Shown here: positions 41,750 to 51,049 of the stretch, piece after piece
How the letters are laid out: each line of letters opens with the position of its first letter
How positions within the stretch are numbered: position 1 is the first letter of the stretch
From: AG2 sp036493735
Lineage (GTDB): Bacteria; Gemmatimonadota; Gemmatimonadetes; Gemmatimonadales; Gemmatimonadaceae
Reading direction: 5' to 3'
DNA: 64,000 nucleotides
NCBI GenBank assembly: GCA_036493735.1
Contig: DASXPH010000130.1
Location: 1-64,000 of the forward strand
Made by a program: the position numbers and the translations under genes
Notes under the pieces: generated by a model
The model's input: the letters and a program-made list of their open reading frames with translations, nothing else
What the model was told of the DNA's origin: nothing
The model's database searches: none

Positions 41750-44700
41750 TCACGCCCCGCGAACGAGACGAACACGCTCGCTGCCAAGCAATGCTCGCAA
41801 CTCGTTCAGCGCCGACTGCGTCGCCGCGAGGCGGAGCGATCGCGACCGCAGACGCGCACGTCCTCCGTTCCCGTCGCTCCATTGTACCTCGAGCGACGGT
41901 GCGGTCGACTGAGACGTCGAATGGGCCTCGACCACGGCGCGAACATCCTGCATCACATCCACGGCCAGCCCGGAACCAACCGTCAGATCGATCGCAATCG
42001 CCACCTGGCCACTGAGCCGAAGCTCGGCGAAGGGGCTGACCGATTCGACGATGAACGTCGGGTTCTCGGCATCCTGATCCCGCCGCGAGTACCCGCCCTT
42101 CAACAGCACCGGTACATCCGTTCGGATGCGATCGGACAGCAGTCCCCACGCTTCCGGGAAGACCAGTACTTCGGAAGATCCCGAAAAATCCTCAACTGTC
42201 AACCGCGCAAACTCGGCCCCCGAGCGCTTGCTGATCTGGCGCTTGATGGCCGTAACCACCACCCCCAGGGCAATCTGCTGGTCATGCCAGCGCCCGAGCT
42301 CCGAGACCTTGTGCGTCGCGAACAGCTCGCACTCGAGCCGGAACGGCTCGAGGGGGTGACCCGAAATATAGAAGCCAAGAATCTCTTTCTCCTTGGTCAG
42401 TCGCTCGGAATCCGATAGCGGGGCGATATTCGGCAGCACGCGGGAGGCGAGTGCATTGCTCGAGCCACTTTCGAGATCCCCGCCCCCGAAAAGGGAAACC
42501 TGACCCGCGGCCCGCTCCTGCTGCTTGAGCGAGGCCTCCTGTAACGCGCTGTCGAGTACCGCCCAGTACTGCGCCCGGTGACCCCCAAGGCTGTCGAGGG
42601 CGCCCGAAGCAATGAGGGCTTCGAGCACTCGCTTGTTGCACAAACGTAAATCGACTCGCTCACAGAGGTCGAAGATGCTCGTGAACGGGCCCTTTTCACG
42701 GTGAGCCGCGAGAATCGAGTCGATCGCCGAGCGGCCGACGTTGCGTACGGCCCCCAACCCGAAGCGAATGCGCTTTTCGCCGACGACGGTGAACTTGTAG
42801 CCCGACTCGTTGACGTCGGGCGGCAGCACGTCGATGTCGAGCTCGCGCGCCTCGTTGATGAATTTCACAACACTGTCGGTATCACCGATCGACGACGACA
42901 GCAGCGCCGCCATGAACTCGGCGGGATGGTGTACCTTGAGCCATGCCGTCTGATACGACAGAACCGAGTACGCCACGGAATGCGACTTGTTGAATCCATA
43001 GCGACCGAAAGTCTCGATCTGTCCAGCCAGCTCCTCGATGACGTTGCGGCTGTAGCCCCTCGCGACCGATTTCTCGACGAACTTGCCGAGCTCCTCGCGA
43101 ATCAGCTCCGCGTCTTTCTTGCCCACTGCTTTGCGCAGGACATCCGCTTCTGCCAGTGAGATACCGGCCAGGATCTGCGCGATACGCATGACCTGTTCCT
43201 GGTAGGTGATGACGCCGTAGGTCGGCGACAGCACCTCCTCCAGCTCGGGCAGCGCATAGACGACGGGTTCCTCGCCGCGCTTGCGCCGTTGGTAGACGCG
43301 ATGCATGCCGGCGTCGAGCGGCCCAGGTCGCATGAGCGCATTCGATGCTACAAGATCGTCGAAGCGATCGCAGCGCATACCGCGCAATAGGTCAGTCGCC
43401 AGCGGAGACTCAAACTGAAACACGCCGGTAGTGCGTCCGGCGCGAAGCATCTGGTAGACCGACGGATCCTCGAGTGGAATGGCGTCGATGTCGACCGCGG
43501 TACCGCTGCGCTGTTCGATCGCCTTCACGGCATCATGGATGACCGTGAGCGTCGTTAGGCCGAGGAAGTCCATCTTGAGCATCCCGGCCTTCTCGAGGCA
43601 GTTCATATCGTACTGGCTCACGACGACGCTCTCGTCGTCGCCATTGCCGTCGCCGTTTCGCGATGCGCCCGAGCCCTTGGACGCCTGCGTGCAGATCGGC
43701 ACGTACTCGTCCACCGGTCCCGGCGCGATGACGACGCCGGCGGCGTGCACGCCCGTATGACGCGACAACCCTTCGAGAGCGATCGCGTAATCGAGCAGCT
43801 GCCGATACCGATCGTCTGTCTCGTAAAGCTTCTTGACCTCGGGTATCTGCCCGACCGCCTCGTTGACGCTCAGCGAGAAGTTCGGCTGGTTGGGAATCAG
43901 CTTCGCGAGCTGGTCAGTCTCAACCGGCGTGAAGCCGAGTACGCGGCCGACGTCCTTGATGGCGGCGCGCGACTTCATCGTCCCGAAGGTAACGATCTGA
44001 CAGACCGACTCTCGCCCGTACTTCTGCCGCACGTAGTCGATGACCTCACCGCGTCGCTCGAAGCAGAAGTCGACGTCGACGTCGGGCATCGATACGCGCT
44101 CCGGATTCAGGAAGCGCTCGAAGAGCAGGTCGAACTTCAGCGGACAGATATTGGTGATGCCGAGTGCGTACGCGACCAGTGAGCCAGCGGCAGAACCCCG
44201 TCCCGGTCCGACGGGAATTCCACGCTCCCGCGCTGCCTTGATGAAATCGTAGACGATGAGGAAGTAGCCGGCGTAGCCCGTCTTGGTGATGACGCCGAGC
44301 TCGTACTCGAGTCGCTCGCGCACGTTCTCGGGCAGGGGATGGCCGTAGCGCACCTTTGCGCCCTCGTGCGCCCGCTGCTCGAGCAACTCGTTCTCGCTCC
44401 CCATGTCGGCAGGCAATGGGAAGGCGGGAAGATGATACTTCTTCTGAAATTCAAAGCCGACTTCATCGGCGATTTTCAGCGTATTCTCAACGACGTCCGG
44501 GCGGTCCGGGAAATGTGCCCGGATCTCCTCATGGTTCTTGAAGTACAGTCCCTCGTCATATCGCATCCGGTCCTGGTCGCTGCGATCTTTGCCCAGACCG
44601 ATGCAGAGCAGCACGTCGTGGCTGTCGTGGTCCTTCTGCCTGAGGAAGTGTGCGTCGTTGGTGGCGATGACGGGGAGATCCAGCTCCTTTGCCAGCGCGA

Positions 44701-45274
44701 AAACGCGGGCGTTGAGGTCGCGCTGTCCCTCCGAATCGTGCGCCTGGACCTCGAGGTAGTAACGGTCCTTGAAGACATTTGCGTACCAGGACGCGACCTC
44801 TCGAGCAGCGTCCTGATCGTTCCGCAGCAGATGCGTCGCGACCTCGCCGGCCATACAGGCTGACGAGACGATGATTCCTTCCTGGTATCTAGCGAGGAGC
44901 TCGCGGTCGACGCGCGGCTTGGTGTAGAACCCTTCGGTATACGCCAGCGACGCGAGCTTGACGAGGTTGCGGTAGCCCGTCAGGTCCTTCGCGATCAACA
45001 CGAGGTGGTAGTATGGCTTCTGAGTGGCGCCATTAACGCGCGATCGTGTGCGTCGGTCACCGGGCGCGACGTACGCCTCCATCCCGATGATCGGTTTGAG
45101 CTTTTCCTTCCGCGCGTGCTCTTGAAACTCCCAAGCGGCGTGCAGATTACCATGATCGGTAATCGCGAGGGCGGGCTGCTCGAACTCCTTAGCCCGTCGG
45201 ATCAAGTCATCGATCCGGTTCGCGCCGTCGAGGAGGGAGTATTCGGAATGGCAGTGGAGGTGTACGAAGGACAT
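41750..45274 (-). CDS. dnaE: DNA polymerase III subunit alpha
   Basis: This 1174-residue replicative polymerase has an N-terminal PHP domain (FVHLHCHSEYSLLDG, ITDHGNLHAAW), the catalytic palm with PDVDVDF (catalytic Asp pair near residue 400), and the fingers and little-finger regions (KMDFLGLTTL, AYGVITYQEQVM-like TYGVITYQEQVM, GFNKSHSVAYS). The C-terminal part is an OB-fold (IALGVVVTAIKRQISKRSGAEFARLTVEDFSG) and tail. I prefer the ATG at 45274, since the strand of the PHP domain begins immediately after it. The upstream frame to 45355 would overlap the divergent aminopeptidase gene. Confidence 0.96.
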   Translation of the reverse strand: MSFVHLHCHSEYSLLDGANRIDDLIRRAKEFEQPALAITDHGNLHAAWEFQEHARKEKLKPIIGMEAYVAPGDRRTRSRVNGATQKPYYHLVLIAKDLTGYRNLVKLASLAYTEGFYTKPRVDRELLARYQEGIIVSSACMAGEVATHLLRNDQDAAREVASWYANVFKDRYYLEVQAHDSEGQRDLNARVFALAKELDLPVIATNDAHFLRQKDHDSHDVLLCIGLGKDRSDQDRMRYDEGLYFKNHEEIRAHFPDRPDVVENTLKIADEVGFEFQKKYHLPAFPLPADMGSENELLEQRAHEGAKVRYGHPLPENVRERLEYELGVITKTGYAGYFLIVYDFIKAARERGIPVGPGRGSAAGSLVAYALGITNICPLKFDLLFERFLNPERVSMPDVDVDFCFERRGEVIDYVRQKYGRESVCQIVTFGTMKSRAAIKDVGRVLGFTPVETDQLAKLIPNQPNFSLSVNEAVGQIPEVKKLYETDDRYRQLLDYAIALEGLSRHTGVHAAGVVIAPGPVDEYVPICTQASKGSGASRNGDGNGDDESVVVSQYDMNCLEKAGMLKMDFLGLTTLTVIHDAVKAIEQRSGTAVDIDAIPLEDPSVYQMLRAGRTTGVFQFESPLATDLLRGMRCDRFDDLVASNALMRPGPLDAGMHRVYQRRKRGEEPVVYALPELEEVLSPTYGVITYQEQVMRIAQILAGISLAEADVLRKAVGKKDAELIREELGKFVEKSVARGYSRNVIEELAGQIETFGRYGFNKSHSVAYSVLSYQTAWLKVHHPAEFMAALLSSSIGDTDSVVKFINEARELDIDVLPPDVNESGYKFTVVGEKRIRFGLGAVRNVGRSAIDSILAAHREKGPFTSIFDLCERVDLRLCNKRVLEALIASGALDSLGGHRAQYWAVLDSALQEASLKQQERAAGQVSLFGGGDLESGSSNALASRVLPNIAPLSDSERLTKEKEILGFYISGHPLEPFRLECELFATHKVSELGRWHDQQIALGVVVTAIKRQISKRSGAEFARLTVEDFSGSSEVLVFPEAWGLLSDRIRTDVPVLLKGGYSRRDQDAENPTFIVESVSPFAELRLSGQVAIAIDLTVGSGLAVDVMQDVRAVVEAHSTSQSTAPSLEVQWSDGNGGRARLRSRSLRLAATQSALNELRALLGSERVRLVRGA

Positions 45275-45346
45275 CGCGAAGAAGATAGCGACGACCGAGC
45301 GGCGAGGCAAAGAAAACGAGTCGCCAGCTTCGTCGTCTAAGGATAT

Positions 45347-46462
45347 ATGCAACAAAGCCTTATAAGTGCTGGCCGTATTGCGACCCGCGTACTCGGCGGG
45401 ATTCTTCTCTGCGGGCTGCTCTACCTCCTGCTCGCGCCGACGGGTCGCTATCTGGTACGGGCGGCTTGGGAGGAGGGGAAGATCCTCGCCCGTCGCCGTG
45501 CGATCGTAGACATCGTGGGCGATTCGATGACCCCACCTGCGATCAGGGAGAAGCTACGGGTAGTGCTCTCCGCACGAGCATTCGCCAGCGATTCCATTGG
45601 TCTACGGGCACGACAAAGCTTTACCACCTTCAGTCGCCTCGAGCATGACACGTTGGTGCTCGTTCTTTCCGCTGCCTACCGCGACCGTCTCGAGGCGTAC
45701 ACCTGGTGGTTCCCGATCGTTGGGCGCGTTCCGTACAAGGGCTTCTTCGACTTCGGCGCCGCAAAGGCGGGAGGGCGATCGCTCGACCGACAAGGGTTCG
45801 ATGTCTACCTGCGCCCCTCGCCCGCATTCAGTACCCTCGGCTGGTTCAATGACCCCCTTGTTTCGAGCTCGCTAAACGCCGACTCGCTCGATCTGGCGAA
45901 CACTGTAATTCACGAGCTGACCCACAACACATTCTATGCGCCGGGCCAGGCGGTGTTCAACGAATCATTCGCGAACTTCGTCGGCGCTCGCGGATCGGCG
46001 TGGTTCTTCCGCTCGCGGGGCCAGAGCGCGGCCGCCGACGAAGCGGACGCGCGCTGGGGCGACGACAAGGTGATGGCGCGCTTCTGGGAACGGCTGTACC
46101 ACACCATCGATTCCGCCTACAAGGCCCATCCCGGCGCCGACTCCGCACACATTCGCGAGCGGATCGCGGCGCGTGACACGGTCTATCACGTAGCCCGGGT
46201 CGAGCTGGTCGAGGTCCTTGGACCTCAGCTGCACACGATCGGTCCCCGCGTTTTGGAGCGAATGCGCCTCGACAACGCAGCGCTCATGGCCCGACGGATC
46301 TATCTCACCGACCTCGATCTGTTCGATGCAGTGTGGATGCGAGAGAACACCGATCTGAAAAAGACAATCGCGCGCGTGATCGAATTGGCGAAGTCGAAAC
46401 CGAAAGATCCGTTCGGGGCCTTGCGCGAGTGGGTAGCGAAGACGCCGGCGCCGGCGTCGTAA
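45347..46462 (+). CDS. predicted zinc aminopeptidase (COG4324 type), membrane anchored
   Basis: This 371-residue protein has one N-terminal membrane helix (about 13-33, VLGGILLCGLLYLLLAPTGRYLV). The zinc site is HELTH (about 190-194) with a downstream Glu in VFNESFANFVG, the gluzincin arrangement. Family hallmarks also include WWFPIVGRVPYKGFFD. The predicted substrate is a small peptide, with the active site facing the periplasm. AAGGA precedes the ATG. It is divergent from dnaE (72 nt). Confidence 0.8.
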   Translation: MQQSLISAGRIATRVLGGILLCGLLYLLLAPTGRYLVRAAWEEGKILARRRAIVDIVGDSMTPPAIREKLRVVLSARAFASDSIGLRARQSFTTFSRLEHDTLVLVLSAAYRDRLEAYTWWFPIVGRVPYKGFFDFGAAKAGGRSLDRQGFDVYLRPSPAFSTLGWFNDPLVSSSLNADSLDLANTVIHELTHNTFYAPGQAVFNESFANFVGARGSAWFFRSRGQSAAADEADARWGDDKVMARFWERLYHTIDSAYKAHPGADSAHIRERIAARDTVYHVARVELVEVLGPQLHTIGPRVLERMRLDNAALMARRIYLTDLDLFDAVWMRENTDLKKTIARVIELAKSKPKDPFGALREWVAKTPAPAS

Positions 46463-46501
46463 TGGAATCTTGCCAGCGCCGACGCTACAACCACACTTCC
46501 G

Positions 46502-48115
46502 CTAGGCTTCCTCCAATGCGTCGGCCAGGCTGCCCGGCACGGCCATGAAGGTGTGGCTAAAGCCCTCCGCCGATTCGATTGTCTCCAAGTCCCCCGACGC
46601 CGAGAGCATGTCGAAGTAGGACGGCCTCGTCGGATGCCGCACCCGCGCGCGGGCTTCGGCCGCGGCGTACTGCTCCTTGTTCCTTCGGACAGTGTCGATG
46701 GCCGCGAGAAAATACGCGGTCGGCGGTTGCGGCAACGCGTTGCGCGAACGAGCGAAGGCAAAGAGCAGCTTGCCATCGTCGATGACACGCTTGAGGTCCG
46801 CGCCCGACAGCCCCTCGCTGGCTTCCGCGAGCGCATCCACATCGACTGAACCGAGCGATGCGGGCAGCTCGGCGCAGTGGTCGGCGAGGATGGCCGATCG
46901 CGCGTCCGTTGTCGGCAGACGCGTCTCCAGCCATAGCTCGATCCGGCCCGAGCGCACCAATGCCGGCGGCAGGCTGCCGACGTCCATCGCGGTCATCATC
47001 AGGCAGATTCGTCCCGCGCTCTCACTCTCCAGCCCATCGAGCATCGTGAGCAGATACCGATAGAACCCGGTCTCGTGGCCGCCCTCGAAGACGACGTCGG
47101 TGTCGTCGATGAAAATGATCGCGGGTGCGTTCTGCTTCGCCGCCTCGAAGACACGATGGATCGTATGATGAAACATCGCGGTCCCGCTGACGACAGTGCC
47201 GTCGATGAGAAAGAATTTGCTCTTGAGGCGGCGCGCGAGGGCGCGACCGATCGTCGTCTTTCCGGTTCCGGGTGGGCCCGCGAGAAGCACGCCGCGCTTT
47301 GGCTTGAGATCGAGCTCCTCGGCCAGCTCGGTGTTCTCGAGGGGAAGCACCACGTTCGCCTCGAGTGCTTCGAGGACGTCGTCGAGTCCCTTCAGATCGC
47401 GCAATTCGACCTCCTGGACCTCCGCGAGATCGACGTTGCTCACCATGTGATGCTCGCGCAGATGCGCGATGAACGTGTCCGTGTCGAGCATCTGCTCATC
47501 GCGAAGCGCGGCGCAGCTATCCCGGAGCTGGCGAGCGTTCAACTTCGGGGCGAATCGATGGATCTTCTTCAGGTCGAGCGCGCCTGCCCTGTCCCTTCCC
47601 AGGTGCGCCGCGCACAGGCCCGCGTAATCCTCGATCGAGAAGGAAGGAATCGCGACCGCATCGATTCGACCGTGCAGCGCGGGTTCCGGCACCGAATCCC
47701 CGGCGAAGATCAGCCTTTTGTCTTCATCCTTCGTCATCTGCAGCAATGGCTCGAGCGCGGTGATGAGGAAGTTCTGACGAGGATACATGTGTGAGCAGCA
47801 GCTCACCATGCCGATGTAGTGGAAGTCGTCGACGATCACGACATTGTGGTCGCGGAGGACGGCCGCGAGCACGAGGTACACCGTTTCGTCGAGCGCGAGC
47901 GGATGCTGTTTTGCCGACGCCTCGATGAAGTCGCGGGAGGTCACGAGTGCGCCCCCCAGACGGTCGTGGAGCACGCGAACGACGGTACTCTTGCCGACTC
48001 CGGGCCGACCGATCAATTCGGCCACGTTTTCCTTCGCTATGATCCGCTCGAGCACATCGACAGCCTGCCGCTGCGAGGGCAGCAGCGCCTCATAGCTGAT
48101 TCTGGTTGCGGGCAT
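46502..48115 (-). CDS. AAA ATPase with two P-loop domains
   Basis: This 537-residue protein carries two ATPase modules. The first (about 10-225) has Walker A GRPGVGKS (36-43) and Walker B NVVIVDDFH (91-99), resembling an AAA_22/STAND-type module. The second (about 235-480) is a classical AAA+ domain of the FtsH/CDC48 class: Walker A GPPGTGKT (280-287), Walker B IIFIDD (333-338), and SRH-like ALVRSGRIELWLE. The second Walker B has Asp where Glu is usual. No protease or substrate-binding domain is attached. An ATG at 48175 would add 20 residues. It lies 85 nt downstream of the helicase gene, and its role is unknown. Confidence 0.7.
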   Translation of the reverse strand: MPATRISYEALLPSQRQAVDVLERIIAKENVAELIGRPGVGKSTVVRVLHDRLGGALVTSRDFIEASAKQHPLALDETVYLVLAAVLRDHNVVIVDDFHYIGMVSCCSHMYPRQNFLITALEPLLQMTKDEDKRLIFAGDSVPEPALHGRIDAVAIPSFSIEDYAGLCAAHLGRDRAGALDLKKIHRFAPKLNARQLRDSCAALRDEQMLDTDTFIAHLREHHMVSNVDLAEVQEVELRDLKGLDDVLEALEANVVLPLENTELAEELDLKPKRGVLLAGPPGTGKTTIGRALARRLKSKFFLIDGTVVSGTAMFHHTIHRVFEAAKQNAPAIIFIDDTDVVFEGGHETGFYRYLLTMLDGLESESAGRICLMMTAMDVGSLPPALVRSGRIELWLETRLPTTDARSAILADHCAELPASLGSVDVDALAEASEGLSGADLKRVIDDGKLLFAFARSRNALPQPPTAYFLAAIDTVRRNKEQYAAAEARARVRHPTRPSYFDMLSASGDLETIESAEGFSHTFMAVPGSLADALEEA

Positions 48116-48199
48116 TTGGGGTGCGGTGGCGACGATCCTACTCTTGGAAATCCGCCCGCCGAGCGCAAGAGGCATCGCGCCTCGAACGTCACATGACCG

Positions 48200-50305
48200 T
48201 CACTTCGTGAACCGCGACTTCAATATTGCCCGAAGATCGATCGGTGGGTGCTCGGGCGCGGGCGCTTCCGGCGCGGGCGTGGCGTCCTCGCCGAGCACAT
48301 ACTTCTGCATCTTTGCGCGCACACCGCGATCGAGGAAGCGCGAGAGCTGATCCATCGAGTAGTCCGCGCCGCGGCGTGTGTTGTAGACGTTGAGTGGATA
48401 CGAAACAATGAGGTAGTTCCGCGCCCGGGTCATGGCGACGTACATCAGCCGCCGCTCCTCCTCGAGCTGATCATCGTCGGCCGTAGCACGCGCGAGCGGG
48501 AAGTATCCGTCAACGGCCCAGATAAGAAAGACGGCGTCCCATTCCTTGCCCTTGGCGCTGTGCGCGGTGCTCAGGACGAGCGCGTCGTCCTCGGCGTCGC
48601 CCCCCAACGCCAGATCCTGCGTGCTCTGCGGCGGCTCGAGCGCGATCGCCGAGAGAAACGCCGCGCGGTTCGGATAGCCGCCGGCGATCACGCGCAGCTG
48701 CTCGAGGTCGGCGAGCCGGGCTTCCGGCCGATCATAGCGCTCGCGAAGGATGTCGTCGTAGAGCCCTCGAATCGCTTCAATCTCGGCGCCGACGCCAGTA
48801 CCGAGTGACTCCTGCTCGCCACGCGCGGCGCGCGCGCGGAGGGCGCGGAGTAAGGCGACAAGACGTTCATGCGCTTCGCGCGCGCGCTGCGGAGGCGTCC
48901 ACTCGTCGAAGGCCTCCGCTTCCCAGCCGCGCTCCGTCATCGAGGCGATCGCCGCGCGCGCGGTGACGTCGCCGATGCCGGGCATGAGCATGAGAATGCG
49001 ATACCAGCTCACGTCGTCGCGCGGATTCTCGATGACGCGCAGGAACGCGAGTACGTCCTTCACGTGCGCAGCCTCGAGGAACTTCAGACCGCCCCACTTC
49101 TCGAACGGGACGCGCCGATTGGAGAGCTCGATCTCGAGGTCTGCCGACATGTACGCGGCTCTGAAAAGCACCGCGATCTCGCGCAACGGCGTGCCTTCCT
49201 CGTGCAGCTCGAGCACGCGGTCCACGATGAATTTGGTCTGTTGCTGCTCATCGCGCGCGGCAACGATCCACGGCACCTCGCCAGCACCACGATTCGTCCA
49301 GAGATTCTTGGTGAAGCGTTCTTCGGCACGGCTGATCAGGGTGTTCGTAACGTCGAGGATCTGCTGCGTGGACCGATAATTCTGTTCGAGCGTGACGAGA
49401 TGTGTGCCGGGAAACTGCTTGGGGAAGTCCAGAATGTTGCGGACGTTCGCGCCACGAAAAGAATAGATGCTCTGCGCGTCGTCACCGACGACCGTGATGT
49501 TCTGGTGAGTGCGGCACATCCCGCGCAGGATGCGCGCCTGCGTCAGATTGCTGTCCTGATATTCATCGACGAGAATGTGGTCGTAGAGGGCGGCAATCCG
49601 ATCGGCGAGCGGCGCGGAATGCTCGAGCATCAACTGCCAGAACAGCAGCAGATCGTCATAGTCCACGAGGTTGCGCTCGATCTTCCGGCTCGTGTACTCG
49701 GCGAAAATCCTGAGGACGTCATCGGTGTACTCGGCGAACTGCGGCATCTCGCCGCCAAGGATGTCCTCGATTGCAATCTCGGTGTTGACGTGACGCGAAT
49801 AGATCCAGTGCAGCGTCTCCTTCTTCGGGAAACGTTTCTCCTGCTTCCCGTAGCCGAGGTTTGCGCGCGCGAGACCCATGAGATCCTCGGCGTCTCCCTC
49901 GTCCATGATCGAAAAGTCCTTTGGTAGTCCCGCGGACTGCCCGAAAGTTCGCAGCAATCGGTTGCCCGTGCTGTGAAATGTCCCACCGTGCACGTGACCA
50001 CTGACCACGCCCACGAGCCGCTCGGACCGCGTGAGCATCTCCTGCGCCGCACGACGGGTGAAGGTGAGGAGGAGTATCCGCTCCGCTTTCACTCCGCGCT
50101 GCAGCAGGTGCGCAACGCGATAGACGAGGGTGCGCGTCTTGCCCGTGCCAGCACCAGCGACGATGAGCAGCGGACCGTCGGCGTAGGTCGCGGCCGCCGC
50201 CTGCTCCGGATTGAGCTGCGCTGTGAGGTCCTCGAGCGAATGCTCTTCGCTCTCGGCCACGGCCTCGCGCTCGCGCGGACGGTAAATGCGCGGCCCGTCC
50301 ACCAT
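48200..50305 (-). CDS. UvrD/PcrA/Rep-type superfamily 1A DNA helicase
   Basis: This 701-residue ATP-dependent 3'-5' helicase starts 2 nt after the lipB stop; the frame extending to 50578 runs through lipB and is not used. Motifs in order: QLNPEQAAAA (Q motif), AGAGTGKTRTL (Walker A), LLLTFTRRAA, VDEYQDSN (Walker B), VGDDAQSIYSFRGA, LEQNYRST, STAHSAKGKEWDAVFL and RLMYVAMTRARNYLIV. Length and motif spacing fit UvrD/PcrA rather than RecB or AddA. It would act in repair or replication restart. A short acidic/Ala/Pro segment precedes the C-terminus. Confidence 0.92.
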   Translation of the reverse strand: MVDGPRIYRPREREAVAESEEHSLEDLTAQLNPEQAAAATYADGPLLIVAGAGTGKTRTLVYRVAHLLQRGVKAERILLLTFTRRAAQEMLTRSERLVGVVSGHVHGGTFHSTGNRLLRTFGQSAGLPKDFSIMDEGDAEDLMGLARANLGYGKQEKRFPKKETLHWIYSRHVNTEIAIEDILGGEMPQFAEYTDDVLRIFAEYTSRKIERNLVDYDDLLLFWQLMLEHSAPLADRIAALYDHILVDEYQDSNLTQARILRGMCRTHQNITVVGDDAQSIYSFRGANVRNILDFPKQFPGTHLVTLEQNYRSTQQILDVTNTLISRAEERFTKNLWTNRGAGEVPWIVAARDEQQQTKFIVDRVLELHEEGTPLREIAVLFRAAYMSADLEIELSNRRVPFEKWGGLKFLEAAHVKDVLAFLRVIENPRDDVSWYRILMLMPGIGDVTARAAIASMTERGWEAEAFDEWTPPQRAREAHERLVALLRALRARAARGEQESLGTGVGAEIEAIRGLYDDILRERYDRPEARLADLEQLRVIAGGYPNRAAFLSAIALEPPQSTQDLALGGDAEDDALVLSTAHSAKGKEWDAVFLIWAVDGYFPLARATADDDQLEEERRLMYVAMTRARNYLIVSYPLNVYNTRRGADYSMDQLSRFLDRGVRAKMQKYVLGEDATPAPEAPAPEHPPIDLRAILKSRFTK

Positions 50306-50307
50306 GC

Positions 50308-51030
50308 TCAACGACCGGCGCGCTCGGCCGAGACCGCGGACTGTCCCTGGAGTTGGGCGATGAGCTCCTGCTGGGCGACGCGCCGCGGCGATAGCCGGAA
50401 CGTCTCGCCGGCCGCGACGAGAACCGCATCCGCCACGACGCCGACGCTCTGCTGACTGCGGGGCAGTTCGGCGTTCACGGACGTCATCGTCACCGACTGG
50501 ATGCCGCAGGGAACGATGAGGTCGAAGTAGCGCAGATCGGTGGAAACGTTCAGGGCGAAGCCGTGCCAGGTGACCCAATCGCGGGCGTGAACGCCGATCG
50601 ACGCGATCTTACGATTCTCGATCCACACGCCGGTGTATGGCGGATTGCGATCGCACGTCAGCCCGAAGCCGGCGAGCGCGTCGATGAGTAACTGCTCAAC
50701 CTGCCGCAGATACCAGTGCAGGTCGCGGCGATGTTGCTTCAGATCGATGATCGGATATCCGACGAGCTGGCCGGGGCCATGGAATGTCACGTCACCGCCC
50801 CGCTCCACCTCGAACAGCTCCACGCCACGCTGCCGCAGATACTCGGGCGTGGAGAGCATATGCGCGCTCTTCGACGAGCGGCCGAGGGTGATGACCGGCG
50901 GGTGTTCGACGAGCAGCAATACGTCATCCTGCACGTCGCCAGCGATGCGCGCGCGCGCCACGTCGCGTTGGAGCGCGAGCGCATCCGCGTAGGGCATCAC
51001 ACCCAGGTCCACCACGAGGAGATTACTCAT
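50308..51030 (-). CDS. lipB: octanoyl-[ACP]:protein octanoyltransferase
   Basis: This 240-residue enzyme moves octanoate from ACP to lipoyl domains, the first step of lipoate assembly. Conserved stretches are LVEHPPVITLGR, RGGDVTFHGPGQLVGYPIIDL, a Lys in RKIASIGVHARDW and a Cys in IVPCGI, the catalytic Lys/Cys pair of LipB. The final 40 residues extend beyond the typical core. It lies 19 nt downstream of lpd, with the helicase start 2 nt after its stop. Confidence 0.95.
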   Translation of the reverse strand: MSNLLVVDLGVMPYADALALQRDVARARIAGDVQDDVLLLVEHPPVITLGRSSKSAHMLSTPEYLRQRGVELFEVERGGDVTFHGPGQLVGYPIIDLKQHRRDLHWYLRQVEQLLIDALAGFGLTCDRNPPYTGVWIENRKIASIGVHARDWVTWHGFALNVSTDLRYFDLIVPCGIQSVTMTSVNAELPRSQQSVGVVADAVLVAAGETFRLSPRRVAQQELIAQLQGQSAVSAERAGR

Positions 51031-51049
51031 GCGCAGGACGCACTCACGG

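Noticed and set aside
48869..49927. 352-codon plus-strand open frame
   Set aside because: It is antisense to the helicase gene and carries no motif of its own.
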